Positions 1 to 11,000 of a stretch of 64,000 nt of DNA are shown here, piece after piece (the stretch's first letter is position 1; each line of letters starts with the position of its first letter). Source of the stretch: Sternotherus odoratus (taxonomy: Eukaryota > Chordata > Testudines > Kinosternidae); contig JAVMKO010000001.1 in the NCBI GenBank assembly GCA_032164245.1, positions 77,745,892-77,809,891 of the forward strand. Reading direction: 5' to 3'. The translations under genes were made by a program, and so were the position numbers. The notes under the pieces are model-generated. The model saw nothing but the letters and a program-made list of their open reading frames with translations. It was not told where the DNA came from and searched no databases.

Positions 1-99
1 TGGTTTACACACAAATTTGCAATTATTTAACTAAATGTGAGAAAGTTTAGCTAAATCAACTTTAGCCATGCTTCTTCTGGAATAAGTGTCCATTTACAG

Positions 100-706
100 T
101 AGGGATGGGCAAACTACTGCCCGCGGGCTCCTTCTAACTGGCCCCTGAGCTCTGGCTGGGGAGGCTGCTCCATCCCTTCCTCTGCTATTTCCCTCCCCTG
201 CAGCTCCTGGCCAGACATGCTGTTCTGAGCCGCGTGGTAAGGGGGCCAGGGGTTGGATAAGGGGCAGAGGATCTCGGGGGGCAGTCAGGGGATGGGGAAT
301 GGGGGGGTTGCATGGGGAGTGGGAGTCCCAGGGGGCCTGTCAGGGGGCGGGGGTGTGGTTAGGGGGCAGAGCAGTCAGAAGACAGGGAGCTGGGGTCTGG
401 ATGGGAGTGGGGTCCTGGTGGGGGTGGTTAGGGTGGGGATAGTCGGGACAAAGAGCAGGGGGGCTTAGGGGAGGGAACAGGGGGGCAGTTAGTGGGGGGC
501 GAGGTCTCTGGAGGGGGCGATCAGGGGACAAGGAGCTGTGGGGGTGGATGGGTCTGGTTCTGAGGGGGACAGTCAGGGGGCGGGAAATGGGTGGGGGCTG
601 GATGGGGGGGCAGGCTGTTTGAGGAGGCACAGCCTTCCCTATCCGACCCTCCACATAATTTTGAACCCCAATGTAGCCCTCAGGCCAAAACATTTTCCCA
701 CCCCTG
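100..706. mobile_element. Non-autonomous hAT-type element with G-rich tandem core
   Basis: Terminal inverted repeats read TAGGGATGGGCAAACTAC at the left and, in reverse complement, CAGGGGTGGGAAAATGTT at the right. Flanking 8-bp duplications are ATTTACAG (92-99) and ATCCACAG (707-714), 6 of 8 identical; this length is typical of hAT. The interior (about 240-620) is a degenerate array of G-rich units resembling GGGGCAGTCAGGGGACAGGGA. No transposase is encoded. It is related to the elements at 4085-4773 and 48659-49374. Confidence 0.8.
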
Positions 707-714
707 ATCCACAG

Positions 715-1280
715 GCTTGTACTGAAAACTAAACTGATGTGCATTCACATATATTGTTATAACAATGCAAATTCGTATGCAGATCTAGCCAAAGCATTTT
801 AGCTCTGAAATGACATAAGATGCCAGTCTTAGTATTTTGCTGCTTTATGAGTTCCTGCATGATGCATTTGGTACTTATTCTTTATTTACCATTCAGAAAA
901 ATGCTAATAAGTATGCTATGATTTTTACAATACCCAATAATTGCAAAATAATGTTTTTGAAAAACAGTGCACCAGTCTAAGTTTGTGGGAGTATGCAGAA
1001 AGAAAGAGAAAATTACAAATTGGATCTGAGTCCACAGTTGTGTGGGAAATACTGATTGCTAGTGATAGTTAATAACCAGCTAAGATTGGGCAAGTTGTCA
1101 TGAGTTCTTGGAATAATCCCCACTAAACTTGTTTGGTCACAGTGACAAGGCAAACTTCAGAATATCTCAGATCATATGAATTTGGTGATTGTATTGTCCC
1201 AAAGATAGATCTTATTTTTTATTCTTTGAGTGAAAGTAAATCTCTCCTGTGGGATCCCCATTGGCATATCTAATGTAAAT
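715..1280. other. AT-rich presumed intron 1 sequence of DESI1, nothing recognised
   Basis: No coding exon, RNA gene or recognisable repeat was found here. Confidence 0.5.
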
Positions 1281-1899
1281 TAAGTTGTCATGGGATAAGA
1301 GGGAAGATCCTTTCATGGATTGAGAACTGGTTAAAAGACAGGGAACAAAGGATAGGACTAAATGGTAATTTTTCAGAATGGAGAGGGGTAACTAGTGGTG
1401 CTCCCCAAGGTCAGTCCTAGGACCAATTCTGTTCAACTTATTTATAAATGATTTGGAGACAGTGAGGGTAAAAAGGGCTAACAGTGAGGTGGCAAAGTTT
1501 GCAGATGATACTAAACTGCTCAAGATAGTTGAGACCAAAGCAGACTGTGAAGAACTTCAGAAAGATCTCACAAAACTAAGTAATTGGGCAACAAAACGGC
1601 AAATGAAATTTAATGTGAATAAATGTAAAGTAATGCACATTGGAAAAAATAATCCCACCTATGCATACAATAGGTGTATGTATTTAGCTACAGCTAATCA
1701 GGAAAAAGATCTTGGAGTCATCGTGGATAGTTCTCTAAAGACATCCATGCAGTGTGCAAAAGCAGTCAAAAAAGCAAACAAGATGTTAGGAATCATTAAA
1801 AAAGGGATAGAGATTAAGATGGAGAATATCTTATTGGCCTATATAAATCCATGCTGTGCCCACATCCTATATAATAAAAGACTACAGAAGTGTGTGTGA

Positions 1900-2210
1900 A
1901 GCCATCATGCGCAGTAGAGATGGACCAGACGAACGGCATGCTGGGAGGTGTAGTTCGGCAGCACAACATGGCCGCCACGCGTAGCCGCTGAGAGGGAAGC
2001 AGCGTCTGGATCAGGGGCCTCAGGCAGGAGGGTGGCTGGGCGCAGGAGGCGCAGGCAGGGGGCTCGGGCGGGGCGCGGGAAGGGGGCGCTGGGCCAGCGG
2101 GGCAGAGGCGCCCGGGCACGGCACGGCCAGCTGTGCCCAGCCTAGCCGGGGCCGTTGGAGTGGGGGAGGGGGAGAGAGCTGAGCGGGGGGGCAAGCGGAG
2201 GGCTGTGGGG
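1900..2210 (+). promoter_or_regulatory. CpG-rich promoter-like segment carried by the Helitron
   Basis: A cluster of housekeeping-promoter motifs lies within about 75 bp. CATGCGCA (1906-1913) resembles an NRF1 half site. GGCATGCTGGGAGGTGTAGT (1935-1954) matches the ZNF143/SBS element at about 18 of 20 positions. AACATGGCCGCC (1965-1976) fits the YY1 motif. CpG-rich sequence without TATA follows. Capture from a host gene promoter is inference; the donor gene is not recognised. Confidence 0.55.
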
Positions 2211-2495
2211 GGGGAGGCTGAACGAGCGGGGGGGCTGTGGGGGAAAGGGAGGCTGAACGAGCGGGGGGGCTGTGGGGGGAAGGGGAGGCTGAACGAGCAG
2301 GGGGGCTGTGGGGGGAAGGGGAGGCTGAACGAGCGGGGGGAGGGGAGGCTGAACGAGTGGGGGGCGTGGGGGAGGAGGGGATGCTGAACGAGTGGGGGGC
2401 GTGGGGGAGGAGGGGATGCTGAACGAGCAGGGGGGAGGCTGAACGAGTGGGGGGGGCGTGGGGCGAGGGGAGGCTGAATGAGCGGGGGGCCCTTG
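2211..2495. repeat. G-rich minisatellite inside the Helitron
   Basis: About eight tandem copies share the core GAGGCTGAACGAGC, followed by a G-rich spacer. Unit length is about 35 bp in the first three copies and varies (24-40 bp) later. Long G runs make quadruplex formation plausible. Confidence 0.85.
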
Positions 2496-3168
2496 GAGTG
2501 AGGGGGCTGAGCGGGGGGGCCTTGGAGTGGGGGGGCCGAGCGGGCGGGGGCATTACTGTTGGCCCGTGTCCACGGGCTTTTACACTAGTCTTGAATACTG
2601 CGTATAGATGTGGTCGTCTCATCTCAAAAAAAGATATGCTGGTATTAGAAAAGGCTCAGAGAAGGGCAACTAAAATGATTAGGAGTTTGGAGCAGGTCCC
2701 ATATGAGGAGAGATTAAAGTGGCAAGGACTTTTCAGCTTGGAAAAGAGGAGACTAAGGGGGGATTTAATAGAGGTATATAAAATCATGAGTGGTTTGGAA
2801 AAAGTGATTAAGGAAAAGTTATTCACTTGTTCCCATAATACAAGAACTAGGGGCCACCAAATGAAATTAATGCGCAGCCGGTTTAAAACATATACAAGGA
2901 AGTTCTTCACACAGCACACAGTCAACCTGTGGTTGTGAAAGCTAAGACTATAACAGGGTTTAAAAGAGAACTGGATAAATTCATGGAGGTTAAGTCTATT
3001 AATGGCTATTAGCCAGGACGGGTAAGGAATGGTGTCCCTTGGCTCTTTTTGTCAGGAGAGAGATCACTTGATCATTACCTGTTAGGTTCATTCACTCCAG
3101 GACACCTGGCATTGGCCACTGTTGATAGATAGGATACTGACCTTATACGGCCATTCTTATGTTCTTAT

Positions 3169-4076
3169 CTGACCTCAGTGGATTTTCCACAGATCTCCCC
3201 AGAGTATGGAGAAGGGAAAAGTACTTTCTTTCCCCAAATACATCCCATTCCCTTTTTAAGTGGCCACAAAAGCAGTTTGGCACTACTCCATAGATTGGCT
3301 GTGTGAGATCTTCATATAAAGCCAATGGCTTTTGTTCCTTTGGAGCCCAGAGCAGTTCAGATGTGAGACTCTTAAGCTTCATGGAATACAAAAATTAGTT
3401 AGGGAAATAATGTATTAGATGATTTAGTTCTAAACCCTCATCATCCTAGCCAGTCCAGGATTACTTCTTACAGCATCTTCTTCTTTGCTTTACCCAGTTT
3501 AGCTCTAACAATGTGACTTTTTCTTTGGTGTGATAATTCCTCATAATGCCACCTTCTTAAAATACAAATGTATTTAAAATAAAGATTGGAAAGGAAGGTG
3601 ACAAATATAGGACCAAACGCTTCTTAAGGTGTTTTAGAGGAAGGGAAGAATGGAATGAGATGTGTATCAAAGGGAAGCAGCTTCCACATCGTAGGATCCA
3701 CCACATGAATGGCCTGTCAATTTCAGATAGGCTAGAGGAATCCTGAAGTAGTAGTAGGTATTGTTTTAATGTGTCAGTACAAAGCTCAAGGATCAGTCCT
3801 CTCATCCCTCAACTACTGGTAGAAAGTTCTATAAGGTAACTCTATAATGATCATCACCACCGTAGCTGCATGCTGAACTTGGACAATTCTAGATTTCCAC
3901 AGCCTTGCCTAAACAGATGTTATAGTGACTTAATCATGTCCTTTGGCCACATATAGTTTTCCTTCCATCCCCCTAATCCATTTTCTGGTGTTACTCTTCC
4001 CTGAATTTCCTTCCAGTGTACCAGACATCTTTATGATATTGAGGAATGCACTTCTGAACTCTGTAGTCTCTACTGC
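3169..4076. other. Presumed intron 1 of DESI1, nothing recognised
   Basis: No exon or clear repeat was recognised between the end of the CR1 and the next hAT element. Confidence 0.5.
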
Positions 4077-4084
4077 ATCTAGGG

Positions 4085-4773
4085 CAGGAGTGGGCAAACT
4101 ACAGCCCACTGGACCATCCTGCCCAGCCCCTGAGCTCCCAGCTGGGGAGGCTCCCTCGGCCCCTCCCCCACCTTTCCCCTCCCCTGTAGCCACTCTGCCA
4201 CGCTGGCAGTGTTCTGGGGGGTGGGGCAGTGTGTCCGGCTCCGTGTGGCTGCCAGACATACTGATGAGTCATGTGGTAAGGAGGTGGGGCCGGAGGGTTG
4301 GATAAGGGGCAGGGAGTTGTGGGGGACAGTCAGGGGACAGGGAACGTGGGGGGGTTGGATAGGATGTGGGGGTCATGAGGGTCTGTCGGGTGCAGAGGGA
4401 GGATTAAGGGGTGGGCAGTCAGGGGACTGGGAGCAGGGGGGTTGGGTAGGTGTGGGGTTCTGGGGGGGGCAGTTAGGGTGGGGGGTCTCGGGAGGGAGTG
4501 GTCAGGGGACAAGGAGCAGGGGGTCTTTAAAAGGTGGTGGGGTTCTGGGGGGCGATTAGGGCAAGGGTCTCCGGAGGAGGTGGTCAGGGGACAAGGAGCA
4601 GGGGGGGGGGTTAATGTGTTGGGGATTCTGAGGGGGGCAGTCAGGGGGCGGGAAGTGGGAGAGTCGGATCGGGGGGGCAGGCTGTTTGGGGAGGCACAGC
4701 CTTCCCTATCAGGCCCTCCATACAATTTTGAACCCCGATGTGGCCCTTGGGCCACAAAGTTTGCCCACCCCGG
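4085..4773. mobile_element. Non-autonomous hAT-type element with G-rich tandem core (second copy)
   Basis: The left terminus CAGGAGTGGGCAAACTACAG is mirrored by the right terminus GGGCCACAAAGTTTGCCCAC. The interior shares with 100-706 the block CTGAGCTC..GCTGGGGAGGCT, the G-rich GGCAGTCAGGGGACA tandem units, and the right-hand GAGGCACAGCCTTCCCTATC block. Target duplications are not clear, suggesting divergence at the ends. Confidence 0.8.
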
Positions 4774-4781
4774 GATAACTG

Positions 4782-6837
4782 TTACTTGAGTTATCTCCTA
4801 CCTATTCCCCCATCCAGCTCCTCCTGATTTAAATAAGAGAACATGATGGTTACAGAAGACTGAATTAGCTTTGCCCCAAAGCATCTGCTAAAGCGGATTG
4901 CTTGAAAATTAAATACTCTACCCTTCCTCCATACACCCCATCTCCGCACACACCCAGCCACCTCTGGGAATGAGGAACTGAGACTCAAATGCAGACTCCT
5001 CTTCACTCCCTCTGTTAGCATTGTGCTGCAGTTTGACTAAGTAGGGCAATATTCTTTCAGAAATGAGGTGGCATCCTCCTAAGTGATTAAAAATGCTAAA
5101 TTTGATAGCACCTTATTTCCCTGTTACCTGGCTGAGGGAAGAGGTGTTGCTCTCACTTTTGTGCCAGTGTAGGTACCAGTTTTGCATCCCAGTCAGGGTA
5201 TTTGGTATCCTGAGTAGAAGCTGTCTCCTTATATAATCCCTTTATGCATCACTAGTACACTGTTCTTGGGTTTGATTAATCAAATCCATCTACAAACTCC
5301 ACTTTTATTTGGGATTAAAAACCTGCACGTGCATATACTCCACCCCCAACCCTCAAGATTAATAAATTAACTGTGCCAACAAGATGGATGATTCACAGTC
5401 AACTAATCTTCCCACCATGTGGCCTTCTGGATAAACCGAGGCATGGAAGTAATCTGGTTTGATTGGATTCTAAAATTATACAGGCTCAGTTTCTGGTCTA
5501 AAAGTGACCTTGTACCCTAACTATGAACCTGTGTCCTTAGTCACAGAACAAGTAAATAAAGTCTAGTCATTCTTCAAATTCCCACAATTAATTTGAGGAC
5601 AGTGGGATTGTTTCCCATGAGCTTGAACCTATTTTCTTGCCCCCCATAAATAGTGTTTAGGTTGGCAAGATAGCTATTTGAAACAGGAATCTTTTAAAAA
5701 AATTAAAGTAACAAAAAAAATAAAAAACTTGTGTACGCTCCCAAATCACTTAGGCTCTGATTCAGCAAACTATAAATATGTGATTATTGGGGTTACTTGT
5801 ATGCTTAAAGATATGCATATGTTTAAGTATCTTGATGAATCAAGGCCTACAGGCTATCAAATAGCTTAGTCCTAAATGTTTGTAAATTTTATAAAAAGCA
5901 ACTTAAAGTGTCTTGCTCTTAATTTTGATATTCCCCTGCAGTGTTGGGATCCAAACACAACTTCTCTTTACTAGTAAATTATAATCAGTAATTGGAACTA
6001 TCCAGTAGACTGAGCTTCACTGTCTATGATGAATGAGGTACAAAAACTAGCAGCAGAAATAGTGAAGAGACCTTGATTTTAAAAACATTTCCAATTTAGG
6101 AATCCTAGGCATTGGCACATGTAAAGGAATGCTTTAAAACAGTTTCTTGACATCGTCTTTGTTTAATAGAATATGTTTTTAGAGAGAATTGCCATAGAAA
6201 ATCACATTTTAGGAAACTAGTTCCTTCCTCTCCAACCTACTGCCCAGATTCTGTCTCTATAAACTAACAGCTGAAGTTTATTTTATATGTACTGCTTAGA
6301 CAGAGTCATCACCAGTTGACAGAGAAAACACTTAATTCTGAACTATATTCTTGACATGATGAGTGAAGGAGGAAGCTATTTTCACATTTAGTTTTAAGAT
6401 GTAAATATTTGTAATTTTTAATCTACCCCAATCCTGTTTTTAAAATACCCTACCGGTTATCTTTAAAAGGGAGACACTATTGGGTTCTCTATCAAATAAA
6501 TTATTATTTATATTCTAATAGTGCATATAGGGGTCCAATTATGTTAGGTGATGTACAAACACATAAGAATAGACACTGTCTGTATAATTCTCCATTATCC
6601 ATTCTTCAATTCCTCTTACACTGATTCAAGTCAATTTCCATGTCTTGGGTTTTAGTCACTGTCTAATTAGTTTAGTGTCATGAGGCAGATTTCCATGTTT
6701 CTAAATGAGCTGAAACCAAAGTGGCTTTTTTGTTTCATCTTCTGAATTCAGTGATCTTCGCAACAAGTCTTGAACTGTTGCTGCTGGCTGAAGTCACAAA
6801 ACTGTAAAAGGCGGTAGATAAAAAACAACTCAGATTT
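4782..6837. other. Presumed intron 1 of DESI1, mostly unique
   Basis: AT-rich sequence with no exon recognised. The stretch around 6495-6580 (AGTGCATATAGGGGTCC, then TGTACAAACACATAAGAA) resembles the 3' part of an old MIR/CORE-type SINE but is too degraded to bound. Confidence 0.4.
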
Positions 6838-6995
6838 GGTAACAAAGAGTCCTGTGGCACCTTAAAGACTAACTATAAAGTTTTGAAGCATAAGCTTTCG
6901 TGCTTGCATCCGACGAAGTGGGTATTAGCCCACGAAAGCTTATGCTTCAAAACTTTATAGTTAGTCTTTAAGGTGCCACAGGACTCTTTGTTACC
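6838..6995. mobile_element. Perfect 65-bp inverted repeat with 28-bp loop, Penelope-like retroelement end
   Basis: Left arm 6838-6902 and right arm 6931-6995 are exact reverse complements over 65 bp; the loop is 6903-6930. The right arm and its continuation (ACTAACACGGCTACC near 7010-7024) match a very common reptile repeat whose terminal region I associate with Penelope-like elements. The loop and start of the right arm contain a hammerhead-like core, CCGACGA (6910-6916), stem GTGGG/CCCAC, GAAA (6934-6937). The family name is from memory and should be searched. Confidence 0.65.
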
Positions 6996-7508
6996 TCTGC
7001 TATTCCAGACTAACACGGCTACCTCTCTGATTCTTGAACTCAGATTTGGTAGATTATAATTTTAAACTCTATTTAAATTTCAGCCCCATACTTTATTTTT
7101 CAGAAGAGATACTGAGAATGAGCTACAGAGCCTTCACTTCTAGGTCCCCGGTTCCAATCTGCCCTTTTATCAGTAGTAACTGAAAAGGAAATTCATTATT
7201 ATATGATGGCTCTATAATGGACTATGTGAAATTAGTATGAAACTAGTAGTATACCTAGTACTGATTGAGCACCTTTGTTGGTAAGCTTAGAGGCCAAGGA
7301 CTGACTGGGCCACTGAAATGGTGCTTTTTTCTTCTCCCTCAAGATATGCCCATTCAGGGTTAGGAGACTGTATGTTGGCAGAGAAAGAAGTCTGGCAATG
7401 CCAATTCCTCATGCAAGTAAACAGAGTGCAGACAGCTTAGCATCATTCACTAGTGCTACAGTCATTACTAAATGGGGAAAAGATGCTATTTTTCCTGATT
7501 CTTTAGAA

Positions 7509-7895
7509 CAATGGCTCTCACCTTTCCAGACTATTGAGCCCCTTTCAGAAGTCTTTGTCTTACATACCCCCAAGTTTCACCCCACTTAAACTACTTGCTT
7601 ACAAAATCAGACATAAGTCTCACAGCACACTATTACTGAAAAATAGTTTACTTTCCCATTTTTACCATATAATTATAAAATAATTGGAATATAAATATTG
7701 TGCTTGCATTTCATGTATAGTATATATAGTATAAACAACTCATTGTCTGTATGAAATTTTACTTTTACTGACTTTGCTAGTGATTTTAATGTAGCCTGTT
7801 CTAAAACTAGGCAAATATCTAGATGAGTTGATGTACCCCCTGGAAGACTTGTGTATATCCCCAGGGGTACATGTACCCTGTGTTGAGAACCACTG
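7509..7895. mobile_element. Charlie-like hAT MITE
   Basis: The ends are CAATGGCTCTCA and GTTGAGAACCACTG, an imperfect inverted pair of the hAT-Charlie type (CAGTGGTTCTCA). The interior is AT-rich and non-coding, with TACCCCCAAGTTT- and CCCCAGGGGTACA-like subterminal sequence. A clear 8-bp duplication is not visible. Confidence 0.65.
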
Positions 7896-8043
7896 AGAAA
7901 GACACAACTTTGGCCTTAAGGCTGCAGCTTGGGGTTAAGTCAGGATGTGGTAATAGGTGAGAGATGCATAGGTGAATGACAGCAAGTGGACTTAACTGTG
8001 TAAAGGAAGTTGCCGATGACTCTCTCCTTCTCTCTACATACAG

Positions 8044-11000
8044 GGAAACAGCTGGATGGGATCTGGTAAGTGATTAGATTTAACTTGCATAATGTGTGTT
8101 AGACATTGGATAGCATTTCCAATATGGCATTATAAATGTTTTAGATCTGAAGGAACACATTGGTACTGAACAGAGATTGAGGTACTTTCTGAATATTCTT
8201 AGCGTTACTAGAGGAAAGATTGATAGCATTGAATTAGGCACTGCGCAAATCTCTTTTCGGTTCTTGTCCATGGACCTCAATACCAACAATAATTATTATT
8301 ACATATTTTATTGCAGTAGCACCCAAAATGTACTAGTTATTTTTCAAACATAGGATACTGCCTCTGTCCCAAACAACTTCACTTCACGTGACTTAACACG
8401 AAAGCACCAACAGCAGGTGAAAATAGGAGGATCGCAGACAAAGTTTACAAAAATAACACCACATGGTTAATTAGTAGCTATATGTTCTCCAATAGATAAA
8501 GCTCCCAACTCATCAAAGTCTCCATCCGGGCTCCTTGGCCAATGTCTTCCATCCTTCCTCACCAATCAATCACCCTGTCCTCCCTTGTCCAACTCTTTTC
8601 CAGTCCCCATCACCCAGACACCCTCTGTCCATATGGTGACCCTAGGTAATTCATGTCCCAAACTTTCTCAAGTTTCTAACTGCCGGTGAGTGAAATTTTG
8701 TCCTTCGGTGCATATGGCTGGAGAAGGGAAGCTGTTGCGGGATCTTCTGCCACCTTTTCTGGTGTCTTGGGTCCCATAGTGGTCCTGGCTGAGCCATTTG
8801 CTCCCACCTGCAGTGTAGCATGAGGCTTGATAACCAGCGTGACCATTTTTCGTCTGATTAGATTAGTTTCCCAGCAGACATTATTTCTATTCATGGAAGG
8901 ATCTCCATCTTTTCTTGACTCTTATTAAGTTATTTGCCTCGATAATATCTTGGGCAACATCCCCTTCCATCCACTCATATGAGTGGTTTATATGCTGACT
9001 TAAAGATTTCCTCCTCTTCTTTCATATGGCTTCCTTTTCATGTCTCCTTGCTCTCCCTCAACAGGCACAGCTCCATAATTGTCCATAAGGATGAGTTCTT
9101 CTATGGCAGTGGTGGGATTTCCAGCTGTGCACCTGTAAGTTCAGCCTTCTTGAGGCATTTTCCTAGTTGTACTCTCTTCTCTTCCCATATGGTTTCTTGA
9201 TGCTGATTAATTTCTCTAATCAAGCGTGCCCTGTGTTTGCCCTTTAGGAAAAGTATACAAGTGTATTTAGTTTTAAGAGATTGCATGATGCAACCAGGTG
9301 AGGTGCTAAGGATCATGATGGCTAGTCAGCTGGGAAAAAGGGAACCTGTACAATGGGTTTAGTCCCAACCACAAGTTAAAGTTTACATCAGCCAGAGTTC
9401 AAAACAAACTATGGGTTTCCTGTGCTCAGCATTCTGAGAAGGAAGAAGCTTCCTGCAGCTCAGCCACCCCTTGGCTGCCTTGCTTGGCTCTAAATGGAGG
9501 CTTTTTATACTTAGATGTTGGTGATTCACAGTACAGTATTTAAAATGCACACACATTGACTATCTTGACATCCTCTCCAGTTCTTGGGGTGGTCTTAGCC
9601 CAAAGTTCACCCTCTGAAAGTACTTTAAAACACAGATCTGCCACACAGTTCTGGAACAGCATGGAGAACACAGCAACAAGTTGTGGAATAAGCCACATGA
9701 AGTGTCTTGTACCTCTCATTTTCTAACTGGGGAGAGCTGGGGACAGAATAGTTGCACTGAATCTGATACTGTAAGCCCCTTTCCCTGCTCCTGGAAAACC
9801 ATATTAGTTTGTTTATGTCATTCTGGACTATAGGAATCCACACCCCTTGGAGTGCTCCATCAGAATCCATTCAGCATCATCTTTTGCTTGTGCATTTCAC
9901 AGGGAGGGACGTTGCTTGGGGCCCCAGACTCAGTTGTAGACCTGGGAAACACAGAAGTTACAGAAGAAATTTTTCTGGAATACTTGTCCTCGCTGGGAGA
10001 ATCCATGTTTCGGTGAGTTATAGCTTTTATTTGATTTTTAACATTTCTTTGCCAAAAAATAAAATAAAATTTGGTGGGGGTCCCAGGGCCTGTCCCTTCA
10101 TCTGCCTAGTATGCTGTTTAGTACTATCCAGATAATAAGTAATAATGGGGCTAGAAGTGGTACATTACCAACTGCAAGCTACGTAACACTTGGGTGGACC
10201 CAGGCCTTGATCAAAGCTGGAAAAGCATTCTGTCAGGATGCCCGCAACACTGGATCTTGAGCCCACATTGGGTATTAATAGCAAACAAGGTTTTGCCTGG
10301 TATGTAATGGATGAGGGACCTTAATGGAAGATCTACATGATGTAGGAAATGGTGTTCGTTCAATAGGGGCCCTTTACTATGAGAGCCAGTACTGAAACAT
10401 TGTGCTGGACCTGCCCTCTTTCAGATGATATGTAAAACCAAGGTTCTGACTTCCTGTGTTCATTAGAAAGCCCAGGGCATTTCTCACAAAAGTAATTAAC
10501 AATAATACTTATTGTCCTGGTGAAATTCCAACCTCAGCAATTACTCAGATCTGCTATTTCTTCTGTAATTTCAAGTGAGGAAGTTGGTCCTCTTTTCTCC
10601 TACAAAAGGCTGTTGTGTAGTGTCAGTAATGCAGAATGGTTGCCACATTCCACCCCCAACTCAGCTGAGTTTTGGAGAGAGAATGGACTTGTGTGTGGTG
10701 TCTAAATCGTGTTAGGGTCCTTTAGGATGAAGGGTGCTGATGTAATTGATTATTGGTTTGAGTTCCTTTTCTTGCTGTATTTATTGCTGATGCTCTCTCT
10801 TCTGTGTTTGAACTCCTCTCCTGGGCACAGAGGAGAGTCTTATAACCTCTTTGAACATAACTGCAACACCTTTAGTAATGAAGTGGCGCAGTTCCTGACA
10901 GGAAGAAAGATACCTTCCTACATCACTGACCTTCCGTCCGAAGTCCTCTCCACGTGAGTACAATCTTCTCTGCTTCTACCTGTAGTATATTGCTTCATCC

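Larger units (their letters stand above)
1865..2588 (+). mobile_element. Non-autonomous Helitron nested in the CR1
   Basis: The 5' end is TCCTATATAATAAAAG (1865-1880), the terminus type of vertebrate Helitrons such as HeliBat. The 3' end is a perfect 7-bp hairpin, GCCCGTG (2562-2568), loop TC, CACGGGC (2571-2577), then TTTTACACTAG ending in CTAG at 2588. Insertion is between A (1864) and T (2589) without target duplication, and removal restores the CR1 consensus. It encodes no Rep/helicase, so it is non-autonomous. The interior is GC- and CpG-rich, unlike the AT-rich flanks. Confidence 0.88.
1281..3168 (+). mobile_element. CR1 LINE, 5'-truncated, interrupted by a Helitron
   Basis: The left part (1281-1864) encodes reverse-transcriptase remnants, including [16 protein letters not shown] (the F-A-D-D catalytic box) and MKFNVNKCKVMHIGKNNP. 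The right part (2589-3168) continues with the CR1 3' ORF (VLEKAQRRATKMIRSLEQ) and the 3' untranslated end TATACGGCCATTCTTATG. The two parts rejoin exactly at CCCACA/TCTTGAATAC when the Helitron is removed. The ORF is broken by stops, so this is a dead copy. Confidence 0.92.

Noticed and set aside
1453..1899. 148-residue reverse-transcriptase-like ORF
   Set aside because: It is a truncated CR1 fragment that reads into the Helitron; listed as part of the mobile element, not as a gene.
2211..2495. CRISPR-like regular repeat array
   Set aside because: The context is a vertebrate genome; units are contiguous with no unique spacers.
2020..2622. 200-residue minus-strand ORF rich in Pro/Ser/Ala
   Set aside because: It lies across the Helitron minisatellite; the repetitive protein is a reading of tandem DNA units, not a gene.
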